A stretch of DNA of 64,000 nt from positions 54,889-118,888 of the forward strand of contig NZ_JAFHKI010000013.1 in NCBI RefSeq assembly GCF_016937615.1, given 5' to 3'. Below are positions 21,572 through 28,878 of this stretch, one piece after another; the first letter of the stretch is position 1; every line of letters begins with the position of its first letter. The DNA is from Pseudomonas lactucae (lineage in GTDB: Bacteria; Pseudomonadota; Gammaproteobacteria; Pseudomonadales; Pseudomonadaceae). The translations under genes were made by a program, and so were the position numbers. Below the pieces are notes generated by a model. That model was not told the DNA's origin, searched no databases, and saw only the letters and a list, made by a program, of their open reading frames with translations.

Positions 21572-21612
21572 AATGTTCCGACATCCCGACATGCTTCATC
21601 CTTTTCATCTGA
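21568..21612 (+). CDS. Possible 14-codon ORF coupled to the MFS gene
   Basis: The ATG overlaps the MFS stop codon (ATGA) and is preceded by a near-perfect AAGGAG seven bases upstream, an ideal initiation context. The frame codes for only 14 residues (MKCSDIPTCFILFI) before TGA. It may be a coupling leader or, more likely, the remnant of a third cassette gene whose body has been deleted; nothing recognisable follows before trxC. Confidence 0.3.
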   Translation: MKCSDIPTCFILFI

Positions 21613-21673
21613 TCTTGATAAATCTTGTTGTCGACTCCAGATTGAATCCATTGGCCACCCCCAGGAGCCCCGG

Positions 21674-22108
21674 ATGTCCGAACCTCTCGTAATCCCCTGC
21701 CCTCACTGCAACGGCCTCAACCGCATCCCCGGCGAACGCCTGGGTGATGCGCCCAAGTGCGGGCGTTGCAAGCAACCCGTGTTGCTGAACAAACCTTTTG
21801 AATTGAAACAAGGCGACTATGCCAGCCAGATCAAGGGCGACCTGCCGTTGCTGGTGGATGTGTGGGCCGACTGGTGCGGGCCGTGCAAGTCGTTTGCCCC
21901 AGTGTTTGAACAGGCGGCTGGGCAGCTTGCGGGCAAGTGCCGGCTGGCCAAGCTCGACAGTGAGGCCAACCAGCAGTTGTCGGCGCAGTTGGGGATTCGG
22001 TCGATCCCGAGTTTGATTCTGTTCAAGAATGGCCGCGAAGTGGCGCGCCAGAGCGGGGCGTTTCCGTTGCCGCAGTTGATGAGTTGGTTGCGTAGCCAGG
22101 GCGTGTAA
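21674..22108 (+). CDS. trxC: Thioredoxin 2 (TrxC) with N-terminal zinc finger
   Basis: A 144-residue thioredoxin. Cysteines 9, 12, 29 and 32 (CPHC and CGRC) form the N-terminal zinc site that distinguishes TrxC from TrxA, and the active site is WCGPC (Cys68, Cys71). The cis-proline motif SIPSLILFKNG is present. It reduces protein disulfides in the cytoplasm and in enteric bacteria belongs to the oxidative-stress response. AGGAG precedes the ATG. A terminator-like palindrome lies about 30 bp past the stop. Confidence 0.95.
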   Translation: MSEPLVIPCPHCNGLNRIPGERLGDAPKCGRCKQPVLLNKPFELKQGDYASQIKGDLPLLVDVWADWCGPCKSFAPVFEQAAGQLAGKCRLAKLDSEANQQLSAQLGIRSIPSLILFKNGREVARQSGAFPLPQLMSWLRSQGV

Positions 22109-22136
22109 CCCGGACCCTGAGAACAGTGCTGGACAG

Positions 22137-22165
22137 TGTGGGAGCAAGCACTCTCCCACATTTTT
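22137..22165 (+). terminator. Terminator-like REP palindrome after trxC
   Basis: TGTGGGAG and CTCCCACA form an 8-bp stem around an 8-base loop, directly followed by five T residues on the plus strand. The sequence resembles a REP element, so one palindrome may serve both as repeat and as trxC terminator. It also lies just past the 3' end of the convergent DUF6124-like gene. Confidence 0.65.
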
Positions 22166-22175
22166 AACCGCGTTT

Positions 22176-22409
22176 TTACCGTGGGGATAACGGGGCTTCG
22201 CGGTCCATCATCTGGCCGACGAGCATGATGCCCAGCTCACTCAATTGGTGGATGGCCAAGGCCACATCGCGGTGTTCGCCGCTGAGGTCGTTGGACAGGT
22301 TGAGCAATAGGGTGCGGACGGAGGAGAAGGTTTCGTAGCTGTTGAGGATGAGGGTTTCGGTGGGGAGGTTGGGTGTAACGGTGAAAAGATTCGAATGAGC
22401 TTCAAACAT
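22176..22409 (-). CDS. Small DUF6124/DUF3077-like protein
   Basis: A 77-residue protein whose pattern LFTVTPNLPTETLILNSYETFSSVRTLLLNLSNDL...AIHQLSELGIMLVGQMMD matches the conserved C-terminal part of a small Pseudomonas-specific family annotated DUF3077 or DUF6124, function unknown. Family members I remember are somewhat longer at the N-terminus, so this may be a short form. The ATG at 22409 has only a weak site; a TTG at 22454 would add residues that overlap a hairpin. Upstream lies an unusually structured leader of about 300 bp. Confidence in the family is moderate and no function is proposed. Confidence 0.6.
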   Translation of the reverse strand: MFEAHSNLFTVTPNLPTETLILNSYETFSSVRTLLLNLSNDLSGEHRDVALAIHQLSELGIMLVGQMMDREAPLSPR

Positions 22410-22709
22410 ATTCTTTGTTCTCTGATAGGGCCTCGACCCTTTGCTACTAAACAAAGGGTGGCGGCTGTACGCAGGTTAGTAGACCGGAGAACAAAGCAAA
22501 GACCGGCGCACCCGTAAGTGCCCTGCGCACAGCCACCATCAAGCTGTGCACCTACTTTGTCTGAAGGGCTACTAAACCCGATCACTGAACATTCAGTGAC
22601 CGCAGAACCTTAAAAGAAGCCCATCCAGACGCACAAGCCGGCCGATTCTGGCTTAGCTGTAGGCATTGAGACAAGGCACAGGGTCTATTGCCAGACCCTT
22701 CCTACAGCT
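22410..22709 (-). promoter_or_regulatory. Highly structured leader upstream of the DUF6124-like gene
   Basis: Read on the minus strand toward the gene, this stretch contains: a two-part stem (AGCTGTAGG with CCTACAGCT, 22655-22663/22701-22709) enclosing a 7-bp hairpin (22680-22699); an 18-bp palindrome TCACTGAACATTCAGTGA (22582-22599); and three hairpins with related TAGTAG/CTACTA loops, at 22566-22579 (GGG/CCC stem), 22474-22485 (GGT/ACC stem) and 22436-22459 (perfect 8-bp ACCCTTTG/CAAAGGGT stem, loop CTACTAAA on the plus strand). The last ends 26 bases before the start codon. It could be a cis-regulatory RNA or a mobile palindromic element. Confidence 0.5.
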
Positions 22710-22749
22710 TCTGTGGGACAAATCCATTTCCCCTGCTGGAACGCCATAC

Positions 22750-22775
22750 AAGCCCCCTCCCACAGGTTTTTGTGT
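22750..22775. repeat. REP half-element
   Basis: The sequence CAAGCCCCCTCCCACAGG is one arm of the P. fluorescens-type REP palindrome. A second degenerate arm (CTGTGGGA) lies about 40 bp to the left. It sits just downstream of the parA-like gene. Confidence 0.5.
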
Positions 22776-22786
22776 CGTCGGCCAAA

Positions 22787-23557
22787 TCAGCCGTTTTCCA
22801 GCAAGTTATGCAACTCCACAAACTGCAGGGTCAGCTTGTGCCGTGGGTCCAAGTGGATCAGCGGCTTGCTCTCCTGGTGCGACTCACGCATGCGCACCGA
22901 GCTGGCCAGGTACACCGGCAACACCGGCAGGCCTTCGGCAATCAGTTCATCGAGTATCTGTTGCGGCAGGCTCGCACGGGCCTGGAACTGGTTGACCACG
23001 ATGCCTTCCACTTCCAGGCCTTCGTTATGGTCGTCCTTCAATTCTTCGATTTCCGCCAGCAGGCCGTACAGCGCCTGGCGCGAGAAACTGTCGCAATCGA
23101 AAGGAATCAACACGCGATCAGCGGCAATCAACGCTGAAACCGCATAAAAGTTCAACGCCGGAGGAGTGTCCAGATAGATTCGGTCGTAATCCTCGCCCAG
23201 CTCATCGAGCAGCTTTCGCAGCTTGTTGATCTTGTGCTTGGCCTCAAGCTTGGGTTGCAGGTCGGCCAATTCCGCGGTGGCGGTGATCACATGCAGGTTA
23301 TCGAACGGGGTTTCGTAGATATCCACCTTGTTCTTCTTCGAAAACGGCCCGGAAGACAAGGTTTGCTTGAAAAAATCCGCGATTCCCATGGGAATGTCGT
23401 CGCCGGTCAACCCGGTGAGGTACTGGGTAGAGTTGGCTTGTGCATCGAGGTCCACCAACAGGGTTCGATAGCCTTCGCTGGCGCTGACCGCCGCCAGGTT
23501 GCAGGCGATGCTGGACTTGCCCACGCCGCCTTTCTGATTGAACACCACACGCCGCAT
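22787..23557 (-). CDS. ParA-family ATPase, chromosomal orphan
   Basis: A 256-residue ParA/MinD-type ATPase with the deviant Walker A motif KGGVGKSS near the N-terminus, the switch motif DLDAQANST and Walker B YLDTPPAL. Such proteins position DNA or protein cargo in the cell. No parB or parS-like partner is present, so this is not a classical partition pair; it is a stand-alone ParA of unknown cargo. The start at 23557 has a good GGAGG seven bases upstream; the open frame begins seven codons earlier. It is transcribed away from the aryl polyene cluster with a 327-bp spacer. Confidence 0.85.
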   Translation of the reverse strand: MRRVVFNQKGGVGKSSIACNLAAVSASEGYRTLLVDLDAQANSTQYLTGLTGDDIPMGIADFFKQTLSSGPFSKKNKVDIYETPFDNLHVITATAELADLQPKLEAKHKINKLRKLLDELGEDYDRIYLDTPPALNFYAVSALIAADRVLIPFDCDSFSRQALYGLLAEIEELKDDHNEGLEVEGIVVNQFQARASLPQQILDELIAEGLPVLPVYLASSVRMRESHQESKPLIHLDPRHKLTLQFVELHNLLENG

Positions 23558-23884
23558 GGAAAAACCTCCGTGTATCAATAATTATCCGAGTGTAGAGGGC
23601 AAAAGCGCCTGTTAGCTACCTCGTTCATCGATACATCGCTGCAATAAAGTCAGGTCACGTACAGGTGAACAGGAACGGCCCGACAATCCAACCCGACCTT
23701 GGGTAAAGGACAATCTGTAAATTCCTCCCACTATTCTGTAATCAGCCGTGAACAATTATTTACCAAAGTTTGCTAGAACCCCACGGCACCGGGATAATGC
23801 GCGCCATTCGGCGATTGCTCCCTGTCCCGGTATTCGGGGCCAAACGCTGCACATGGAAGCCCGCAGGGGCGGGATAACTTCTCA
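23558..23884. other. Divergent spacer between parA-like gene and aryl polyene cluster
   Basis: This 327-bp AT-richer region must contain the promoter of the 20-gene cluster. The best candidate is the TTGCTA/GATAAT pair at 23770-23798. No convincing small gene is seen. Confidence 0.55.
23770..23798 (+). promoter_or_regulatory. Candidate sigma70 promoter of the aryl polyene operon
   Basis: TTGCTA and GATAAT are separated by 17 bp and lie about 85 bp before the first gene of the cluster. The -10 matches consensus at five of six positions, the -35 at three or four. It is prediction only. Confidence 0.35.
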
Positions 23885-24604
23885 GTGATCAACTTCAACA
23901 TCACCCAATGGCGCGCCTGGGCCCCTGGCCTGGAGAGTGCGGACGACTGGCACGCCTGGTGCGAGGCTCCGGTGTCGCTGCCCGCCAGCGAAGCCTCGCC
24001 CGACGTGTCGTTCTTGCCGGCCATGCAGCGCCGCCGCCTGAGCCGTCTGGCGCGCATGGCCTTCAGCGTGGGCTGGCCGCTGGCCGAGGGCTTGGCGGAT
24101 CTGCCGCTGGTGTTTATTTCCCGACATGGCGAAACCCCGCGCACCCTCGACATCCTCAGCGATCTGGCCAACGACCAGCCGTTGTCGCCGACCCAATTCA
24201 GCCTGTCGGTGCACAACGCGGTGATTGGCCTGTGGTCGATCCTGCGCAATGAAACCAGCGAAATGACCGCCCTCGCCGCCGCCGGCGACGGCCTGGAACA
24301 CGGCGTGCTTGAGGCCGCGGCGCTGCTCAACGAAGGCGCGCCCGCGGTGTTGCTGGTGATCACTGAAGAACAACCACCCGAAGCCTACGCCAACTGGATC
24401 GTCGATGTGCCCTTCCCCTACGCCCTTGGTCTGCTGCTGACACCAGGCGACGAGTGGCAACTGGAACTCACCCCCGGCACTGTCCAACCCACTCGAACCC
24501 AGTGGCCCCACGCCCTGAACCTGCTGCGCACCCTGCTCACCGAACAGGGCGCCTGCCAACATGCCTGGAAGAACCGCGTATGGAACTGGCAACGCAAGGC
24601 CTGA
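23885..24604 (+). CDS. Beta-ketoacyl synthase-like chain length factor of the APE cluster
   Basis: A 239-residue protein matching the short ketoacyl-synthase-like (Ketoacyl-synt_2) proteins that open aryl polyene clusters. It keeps thiolase-fold segments (FISRHGETPRTLDILSDLA, FSLSVHNAVIGLWSI) but has no cysteine nucleophile, as expected for a chain-length factor that pairs with an active ketosynthase. The start is a GTG at 23885 with a GGGATAA-like site. It is first of 20 co-directional genes and overlaps the next by 25 bp. The CLF role is taken from studies of APE type II synthases. Confidence 0.75.
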   Translation: MINFNITQWRAWAPGLESADDWHAWCEAPVSLPASEASPDVSFLPAMQRRRLSRLARMAFSVGWPLAEGLADLPLVFISRHGETPRTLDILSDLANDQPLSPTQFSLSVHNAVIGLWSILRNETSEMTALAAAGDGLEHGVLEAAALLNEGAPAVLLVITEEQPPEAYANWIVDVPFPYALGLLLTPGDEWQLELTPGTVQPTRTQWPHALNLLRTLLTEQGACQHAWKNRVWNWQRKA

Positions 24605-25392
24605 CCGACAAACCACGGGACGCCTATTACTGGCGCCTGTTCGCCACCGCCGCCAGCTTCACGCTGTTCGGCTTCGGTGGGCTGTGCCTGCGTTTGCTGG
24701 TATTTCCATTACTCAGTTGCCTGCCGGGCAGCGCGGAAAAACATCAACGGCGTGTCCGCCACACCATCAGCAAACTGTTCTGGTTCTTTATCCGCATGAT
24801 GTTTCGTGCCGGTGTGCTGACCTACAGCGTTGAAGGCGCGCAAAAGCTTGGTCGCCCCGGCCAGATGATCATCGCCAACCACCCATCGCTGATCGACGTC
24901 GTGTTCTTGATCGGCCTGATGCGCCAGACCAACTGCGTGGTCAAGCAGAGCCTGTTTCAAAATCCATTCATGCGGGGCCCGGTGCGCGACGCAGGCTACA
25001 TCAGCAATGACGGCAGCTCGGACATGCTCGATGCCGCTGCAGACGCCCTGCGCGCGGGCCAGACCTTGATTATTTTTCCCGAAGGCACGCGCACCACACC
25101 CGGCGCGGCGCCTGCCTTTCATCGCGGTGGCGCCGCCATTGCACTGCGGGGTGCGACAATCATCACCCCGGTGGTGATCAAGGTCAGCCCCACCACGCTG
25201 ACCAAGGCCGAACCCTGGTATCGCATCCCCAAACGCCGTTTTCACTTCAGTTTGCGCGTGGGTGCCGATATAGAACCACAGGCGTTCGCAACACTGGGGC
25301 CCGCGCCCCAGGCCTCACGTAAGCTCAACGATTACCTGCATGACTATTTTATTAAGGAGCTCGCCGAAGATGAGCGACCAACAACGCCTTGA
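24580..25392 (+). CDS. PlsC-type 1-acyl-glycerol-3-phosphate acyltransferase family protein
   Basis: A 270-residue membrane-anchored acyltransferase. The catalytic HX4D motif is HPSLID in NHPSLIDVVFLIG and the acceptor-binding motif is FPEGTRTTPGAAP. An N-terminal hydrophobic segment anchors it in the inner membrane. In APE clusters such enzymes probably attach the polyene or a fatty chain to the lipid carrier. The ATG at 24580 lies inside the end of the previous gene, giving a 25-bp overlap; it overlaps the following ACP gene by 23 bp. The exact acceptor is unknown. Confidence 0.82.
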   Translation: MELATQGLTDKPRDAYYWRLFATAASFTLFGFGGLCLRLLVFPLLSCLPGSAEKHQRRVRHTISKLFWFFIRMMFRAGVLTYSVEGAQKLGRPGQMIIANHPSLIDVVFLIGLMRQTNCVVKQSLFQNPFMRGPVRDAGYISNDGSSDMLDAAADALRAGQTLIIFPEGTRTTPGAAPAFHRGGAAIALRGATIITPVVIKVSPTTLTKAEPWYRIPKRRFHFSLRVGADIEPQAFATLGPAPQASRKLNDYLHDYFIKELAEDERPTTP

Positions 25393-25639
25393 GCACGACA
25401 TAAAGATGCTGATCATCGAGGCCCTGGGCCTGGAGGACATCAGCCCCGACGACATCGGCAGCGAGCAGACCCTGTTCGGCGAAGGCCTGGGCCTGGATTC
25501 GGTAGACGCCCTGGAACTGGGCCTGGCAATCCAGAAAACGTACGGCATCAAGATCGACGCCGACGCCAAGGACACGCGCAATCACTTCACCAACGTGGCC
25601 AGCCTTGCGGCGTTCGTCACGGCCAGACAGGCAGCTTGA
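25370..25639 (+). CDS. Acyl carrier protein, first of two in the APE cluster
   Basis: An 89-residue acidic four-helix ACP. The phosphopantetheine serine is in GLGLDSVDALEL. AAGGAG lies ten bases before the ATG at 25370; the frame opens earlier but those residues are not ACP-like. ACPs of this type carry the aromatic starter and the growing polyene through the KS, KR and DH steps. It is tandem with a second, different ACP ten bases downstream, as in characterised APE systems. Confidence 0.88.
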   Translation: MSDQQRLEHDIKMLIIEALGLEDISPDDIGSEQTLFGEGLGLDSVDALELGLAIQKTYGIKIDADAKDTRNHFTNVASLAAFVTARQAA

Positions 25640-25648
25640 GACCGGACC

Positions 25649-25903
25649 ATGCAAACTCGTGACGATATTTTCAACACCCTGCGCGATGCCTTGGTGGAAC
25701 TGTTTGAACTGCCCCAGGAGCGCGTCACCCTTGACGCCAACCTGTACCAGGACCTGGAAATCGACAGCATCGATGCCGTGGACCTGATCGACCATATCAA
25801 GCGCCAGACCGGCAAGAAAATCGCCGCCGAAGAGTTCAAGGCGGTGCGCACTGTGAACGACGTGGTTGAGGCGGTGTACCGTCTGGTCCAGCCCGCCGCA
25901 TGA
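25649..25903 (+). CDS. Acyl carrier protein, second of two in the APE cluster
   Basis: An 84-residue ACP with the attachment motif DLEIDSIDAVDL, less than 40 percent alike to its tandem neighbour by eye. Two distinct ACPs suggest division of labour between starter loading and chain elongation. The stop codon overlaps the ATG of the following membrane-protein gene by 4 bp, so translation is coupled. Confidence 0.88.
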   Translation: MQTRDDIFNTLRDALVELFELPQERVTLDANLYQDLEIDSIDAVDLIDHIKRQTGKKIAAEEFKAVRTVNDVVEAVYRLVQPAA

Positions 25904-26445
25904 GCCGGCTGATCGGCCTTGGCCTGTTGTTGGCGGGGCTGTTGTACCCCTTTGCGGTGTATTACGGCACCGAACACTTTGCGCCATGGCAATTCGGCCT
26001 GTTGCTGGGCAGCCTGTGGCTGTTACGCGCCTTCACCGGCGCACGTCGCCCCGGCAGTCGCTGGATGGCGTCGGCGGTGATCGTGTTCTGCCTGTTGCTG
26101 GCCTGGTTCGATAACCCGCATCTACTGCGCTGGTACCCGAGCCTGGTCAGTGCGTTCATGTTGGCGCTGTTTGGGCTGAGCCTGAAATACGGCCCGCCGA
26201 TGGTCGAACGCCTGGCCCGCATGACTGAACCGAACCTGCCTGCGAATGCGGTGGTGTATACACGCCGGGTCACCGTGGTGTGGAGCGTATTTTTTCTGTG
26301 TAATGGCCTGCTCGCCGCCGCCCTGACCCTGTGGGCGCCGCTGAGCTGGTGGACGTTGTACAACGGCCTGATCGCCTACGGGCTGATGGGGCTGTTGTTT
26401 GCCGTGGAATGGCTGGTACGACAAAGGGTTCGAGGCCGCGTATGA
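25900..26445 (+). CDS. COG4648-type inner-membrane protein of the APE cluster
   Basis: A 181-residue protein with four to six hydrophobic segments (LLLAGLLYPFAVYYG, SAVIVFCLLLAWF, LVSAFMLALFGLSL, TVVWSVFFLCNGLLAAALTLW). It fits the small COG4648 membrane family found in APE clusters; biochemical role unknown, perhaps a scaffold or lipid-handling component. It is coupled by 4-bp ATGA overlaps to the ACP before it and the ligase after it. Confidence 0.7.
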   Translation: MSRLIGLGLLLAGLLYPFAVYYGTEHFAPWQFGLLLGSLWLLRAFTGARRPGSRWMASAVIVFCLLLAWFDNPHLLRWYPSLVSAFMLALFGLSLKYGPPMVERLARMTEPNLPANAVVYTRRVTVVWSVFFLCNGLLAAALTLWAPLSWWTLYNGLIAYGLMGLLFAVEWLVRQRVRGRV

Positions 26446-28111
26446 ATGGGTTGAAACTTGAGCACCTGCTGCTTGAGCCGCTGCAACAACGCAGGGTCAC
26501 GACCGAGCCTGCGATGAATCACGCCCAGCTGTGGGAATATTCCCTGAGCCTGGCGGCCGGCCTGCAAGCGCGCGGCATTCAGCGCCTGGCGGTGTACCTG
26601 GAAGATGCCGGCAGCCTGGCGATCGCCCTGCTGGGGGCCTGGCGGGCCGGGGTCAGCGTGCTGCTGCCCGCCGATTTGCAAGCGCAAACCCGCCAACGCT
26701 GGGCCGATGCCGTCGACGCCTGGTTGACCGAAACGGCAGACCTGGAGGTATTGTATCAAGCCCCCTTGAGCCCGGCCGCGCTCGACCTCGACACTTGCCA
26801 ACTAAGCCTGTGCACGTCCGGCTCCAGCGGCGAACCCAAGCGCATCGACAAGACCCTGCGCCAGTTGGCCAACGAAGTTCAAGCCCTTGAGACGCTGTGG
26901 GGCGCCGACCTCAAGGATGCGTGCATCATCGGCAGTGTCGCCACCCAGCATATCTATGGTCTGCTGTTCCGCGTGCTGTGGCCGCTATGTGCCGGGCGCA
27001 CCTTCGTGCGCAAGCAACTGGCCTTCCCCGAAGATTTGCAACGCGCCAGCCGCGAGCACGCGCAGTTCGCCTGGGTGGCGAGCCCGGCGCTGCTCAAGCG
27101 CATGGGCGACAACCTCGACTGGCCCGCGCTGAGCCAGGTGTCACGGGTATTTTCCTCCGGTGGCGCGCTGCCGATCGAGGCGGCCGGCAGCTTGTATGAT
27201 CGCTTGCACCAATGGCCGACGGAAATCCTCGGCAGCTCGGAAACCGGCGGTATCGCCTGGCGCCAGGGCGCGCAACCCTGGCAGCCGTTTGCCGATGTGC
27301 AACTGAGCCAGGATGCCGACGGCGCCCTGCGTATCGCTTCGCCCTACCTGCCCGCCGGGCATATCGAGCACACCGCCGATGCGGCGCGCATCCATGCCGA
27401 TGGCCGCTTCGAACTGCTCGGCCGCCTGGACCGCATCGTCAAACTGGAAGAGAAACGCATCTCCCTGCCCATGCTCGAACAGGCGCTGATGACTCACCCA
27501 TGGGTCGCCGAAACACGCCTGGGCGTGGTGCAGGAAAACCGCGCCTCCCTCGGCGCCCTGGTGGTATTGAGCGCCGCAGGCCTGCATGCCCTGCGCAACC
27601 AAGGCCGGCGCGGCCTCACCCTGGCCCTGCGCCAGCACCTGAGCCAGCATTGCGAAGCCCTGGCGCTGCCGCGTCGCTGGCGCCTGCTGCGCCAACTGCC
27701 GCTGAATGCCCAGGGCAAACTGCCCCAGGCCGACATCGAAGCCCTGTTGCTGGCACCACGCCCCAAGGCGCCGGAAGTGCTGGAACAGGCCGAAACCGAT
27801 GGCGAATGGACCTTGCAACTCAGCGTTCCGCCGGACCTGGCCTACTTCAGCGGGCACTTCCCGGTCACCCCGGTGCTGCCGGGCGTGGTGCAGGTGCAAT
27901 GGGCGTTCAACCTGGGCCAGCAACTGCTCGATCTGCCGCGAACTTTGCCGGCATGGAAGTGCTCAAGTTCCAGCAACTGGTGCGCCCCGGCGACACCGTT
28001 GAACTGCACCTGCGCTTCGACCGCGAACGCGGCAAGTTGTATTTCGCCTACCGCAACGGCGTTGCCGCGTGTTCCAGTGGCCGGATCCAATTGGTGACCG
28101 CGCATGCATAA
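26442..28111 (+). pseudogene. APE AMP-dependent acyl ligase fused to hotdog dehydratase, frameshifted
   Basis: N-terminal AMP-forming ligase (about residues 1-450, P-loop [30 protein letters not shown]) that would activate the aromatic starter for an ACP, followed by a hotdog dehydratase-like domain (YFSGHFPVTPVLPGVVQVQWAF to RIQLVTAHA). These two functions are separate genes in some APE clusters. In this sequence the frame breaks at the T-run 27944-27946: adding one T restores LPRTFAGMEVLKFQQLVRPGD and a 556-residue protein ending at 28111. As written, translation would end at 28097 with about 45 wrong residues. A sequencing deletion is likely. The ATG overlaps the previous stop. Confidence 0.8.
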
Positions 28112-28144
28112 GTTCTTGTGGCGGCAATCTTGAGAAGGTCCATC

Positions 28145-28878
28145 ATGCATAACCCCTGCGCCCTGATCCCGGTCTACAACCACGAGGCCGCCGTGCCCGC
28201 CGTGGTCAGCAGCCTGCTGACCAGTGGCCTGCCGTGCCTGCTGGTGGACGACGGCAGCAGCCCGGCGTGCGCGGCGGTGCTGGCGCAACTGGCAACCCTG
28301 GATAACGTCACCCTGCTGACCCTGCCCCACAACCAAGGCAAGGGCGCGCCGTGATGGCGGGTTTTCGCGAAGCGGCGCGCCTGGGCTACAGCCATGCCCT
28401 GCAAGTGGACGCCGACGGCCAGCATGACCTGCGCGAAGTCGAGACCTTTATCGACACCTCGCGCCGGCACGCCGACGCGATCATCTGCGGCTATCCCGAA
28501 TACGACGACAGCGTGCCCAAAGGCCGCCTGTATGCGCGCTACCTGACCCACGTGTGGGTGTGGATCAACACGCTGTCGTTGCAGATCCGCGACTCCATGT
28601 GCGGTTTTCGTGTGTACCCGCTGGCCCCAGTGCTGGCGCTGATGGACTCGGCCTACATCGGCACGCGCATGGACTTCGACTCGGACATTCTGGTACGCCT
28701 GGCCTGGCGCAATCAGCCGATGCGCTGGCTGCCGACGCAGGTGCATTACCCCGCCGACGGCCTGTCGCATTTCCGGCTGTTGCGCGACAACGTACGCATC
28801 TCGGCCATGCACACTCGGCTGTTCTTCGGCATGCTGATCCGCGCGCCGATGATCCTGTGGCGACGGTGGCAGGCATGA
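28145..28878 (+). pseudogene. Family 2 glycosyltransferase of the APE cluster, frameshifted
   Basis: A GT-A glycosyltransferase (NPCALIPVYNHEAAVPAVV, LLVDDGSS, ALQVDADGQHD with the metal-binding DxD) with a C-terminal hydrophobic end; probably adds a sugar to the lipid carrier of the pigment. The start ATG at 28145 has a GAGAAGG site. The reading frame is lost near 28342-28349: one missing base turns the expected NQGKGGAVMAGFREA into a TGA stop at 28352. With one base restored the product is 244 residues. The rest is intact, which argues for a sequencing indel. The stop overlaps the next ATG. Confidence 0.78.

Noticed and set aside
22241..22585. 114-codon minus-strand frame through the TAGTAG leader
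   Set aside because: It overlaps the DUF6124-like gene in another frame and follows the hairpins. I regard it as a by-product of the leader, though similar translations may be annotated as proteins elsewhere.
27940..28350. Programmed frameshifting in the APE genes
   Set aside because: The sites have no common slippery motif or downstream structure, and the same kind of shift appears in unrelated genes nearby, so indels are simpler.
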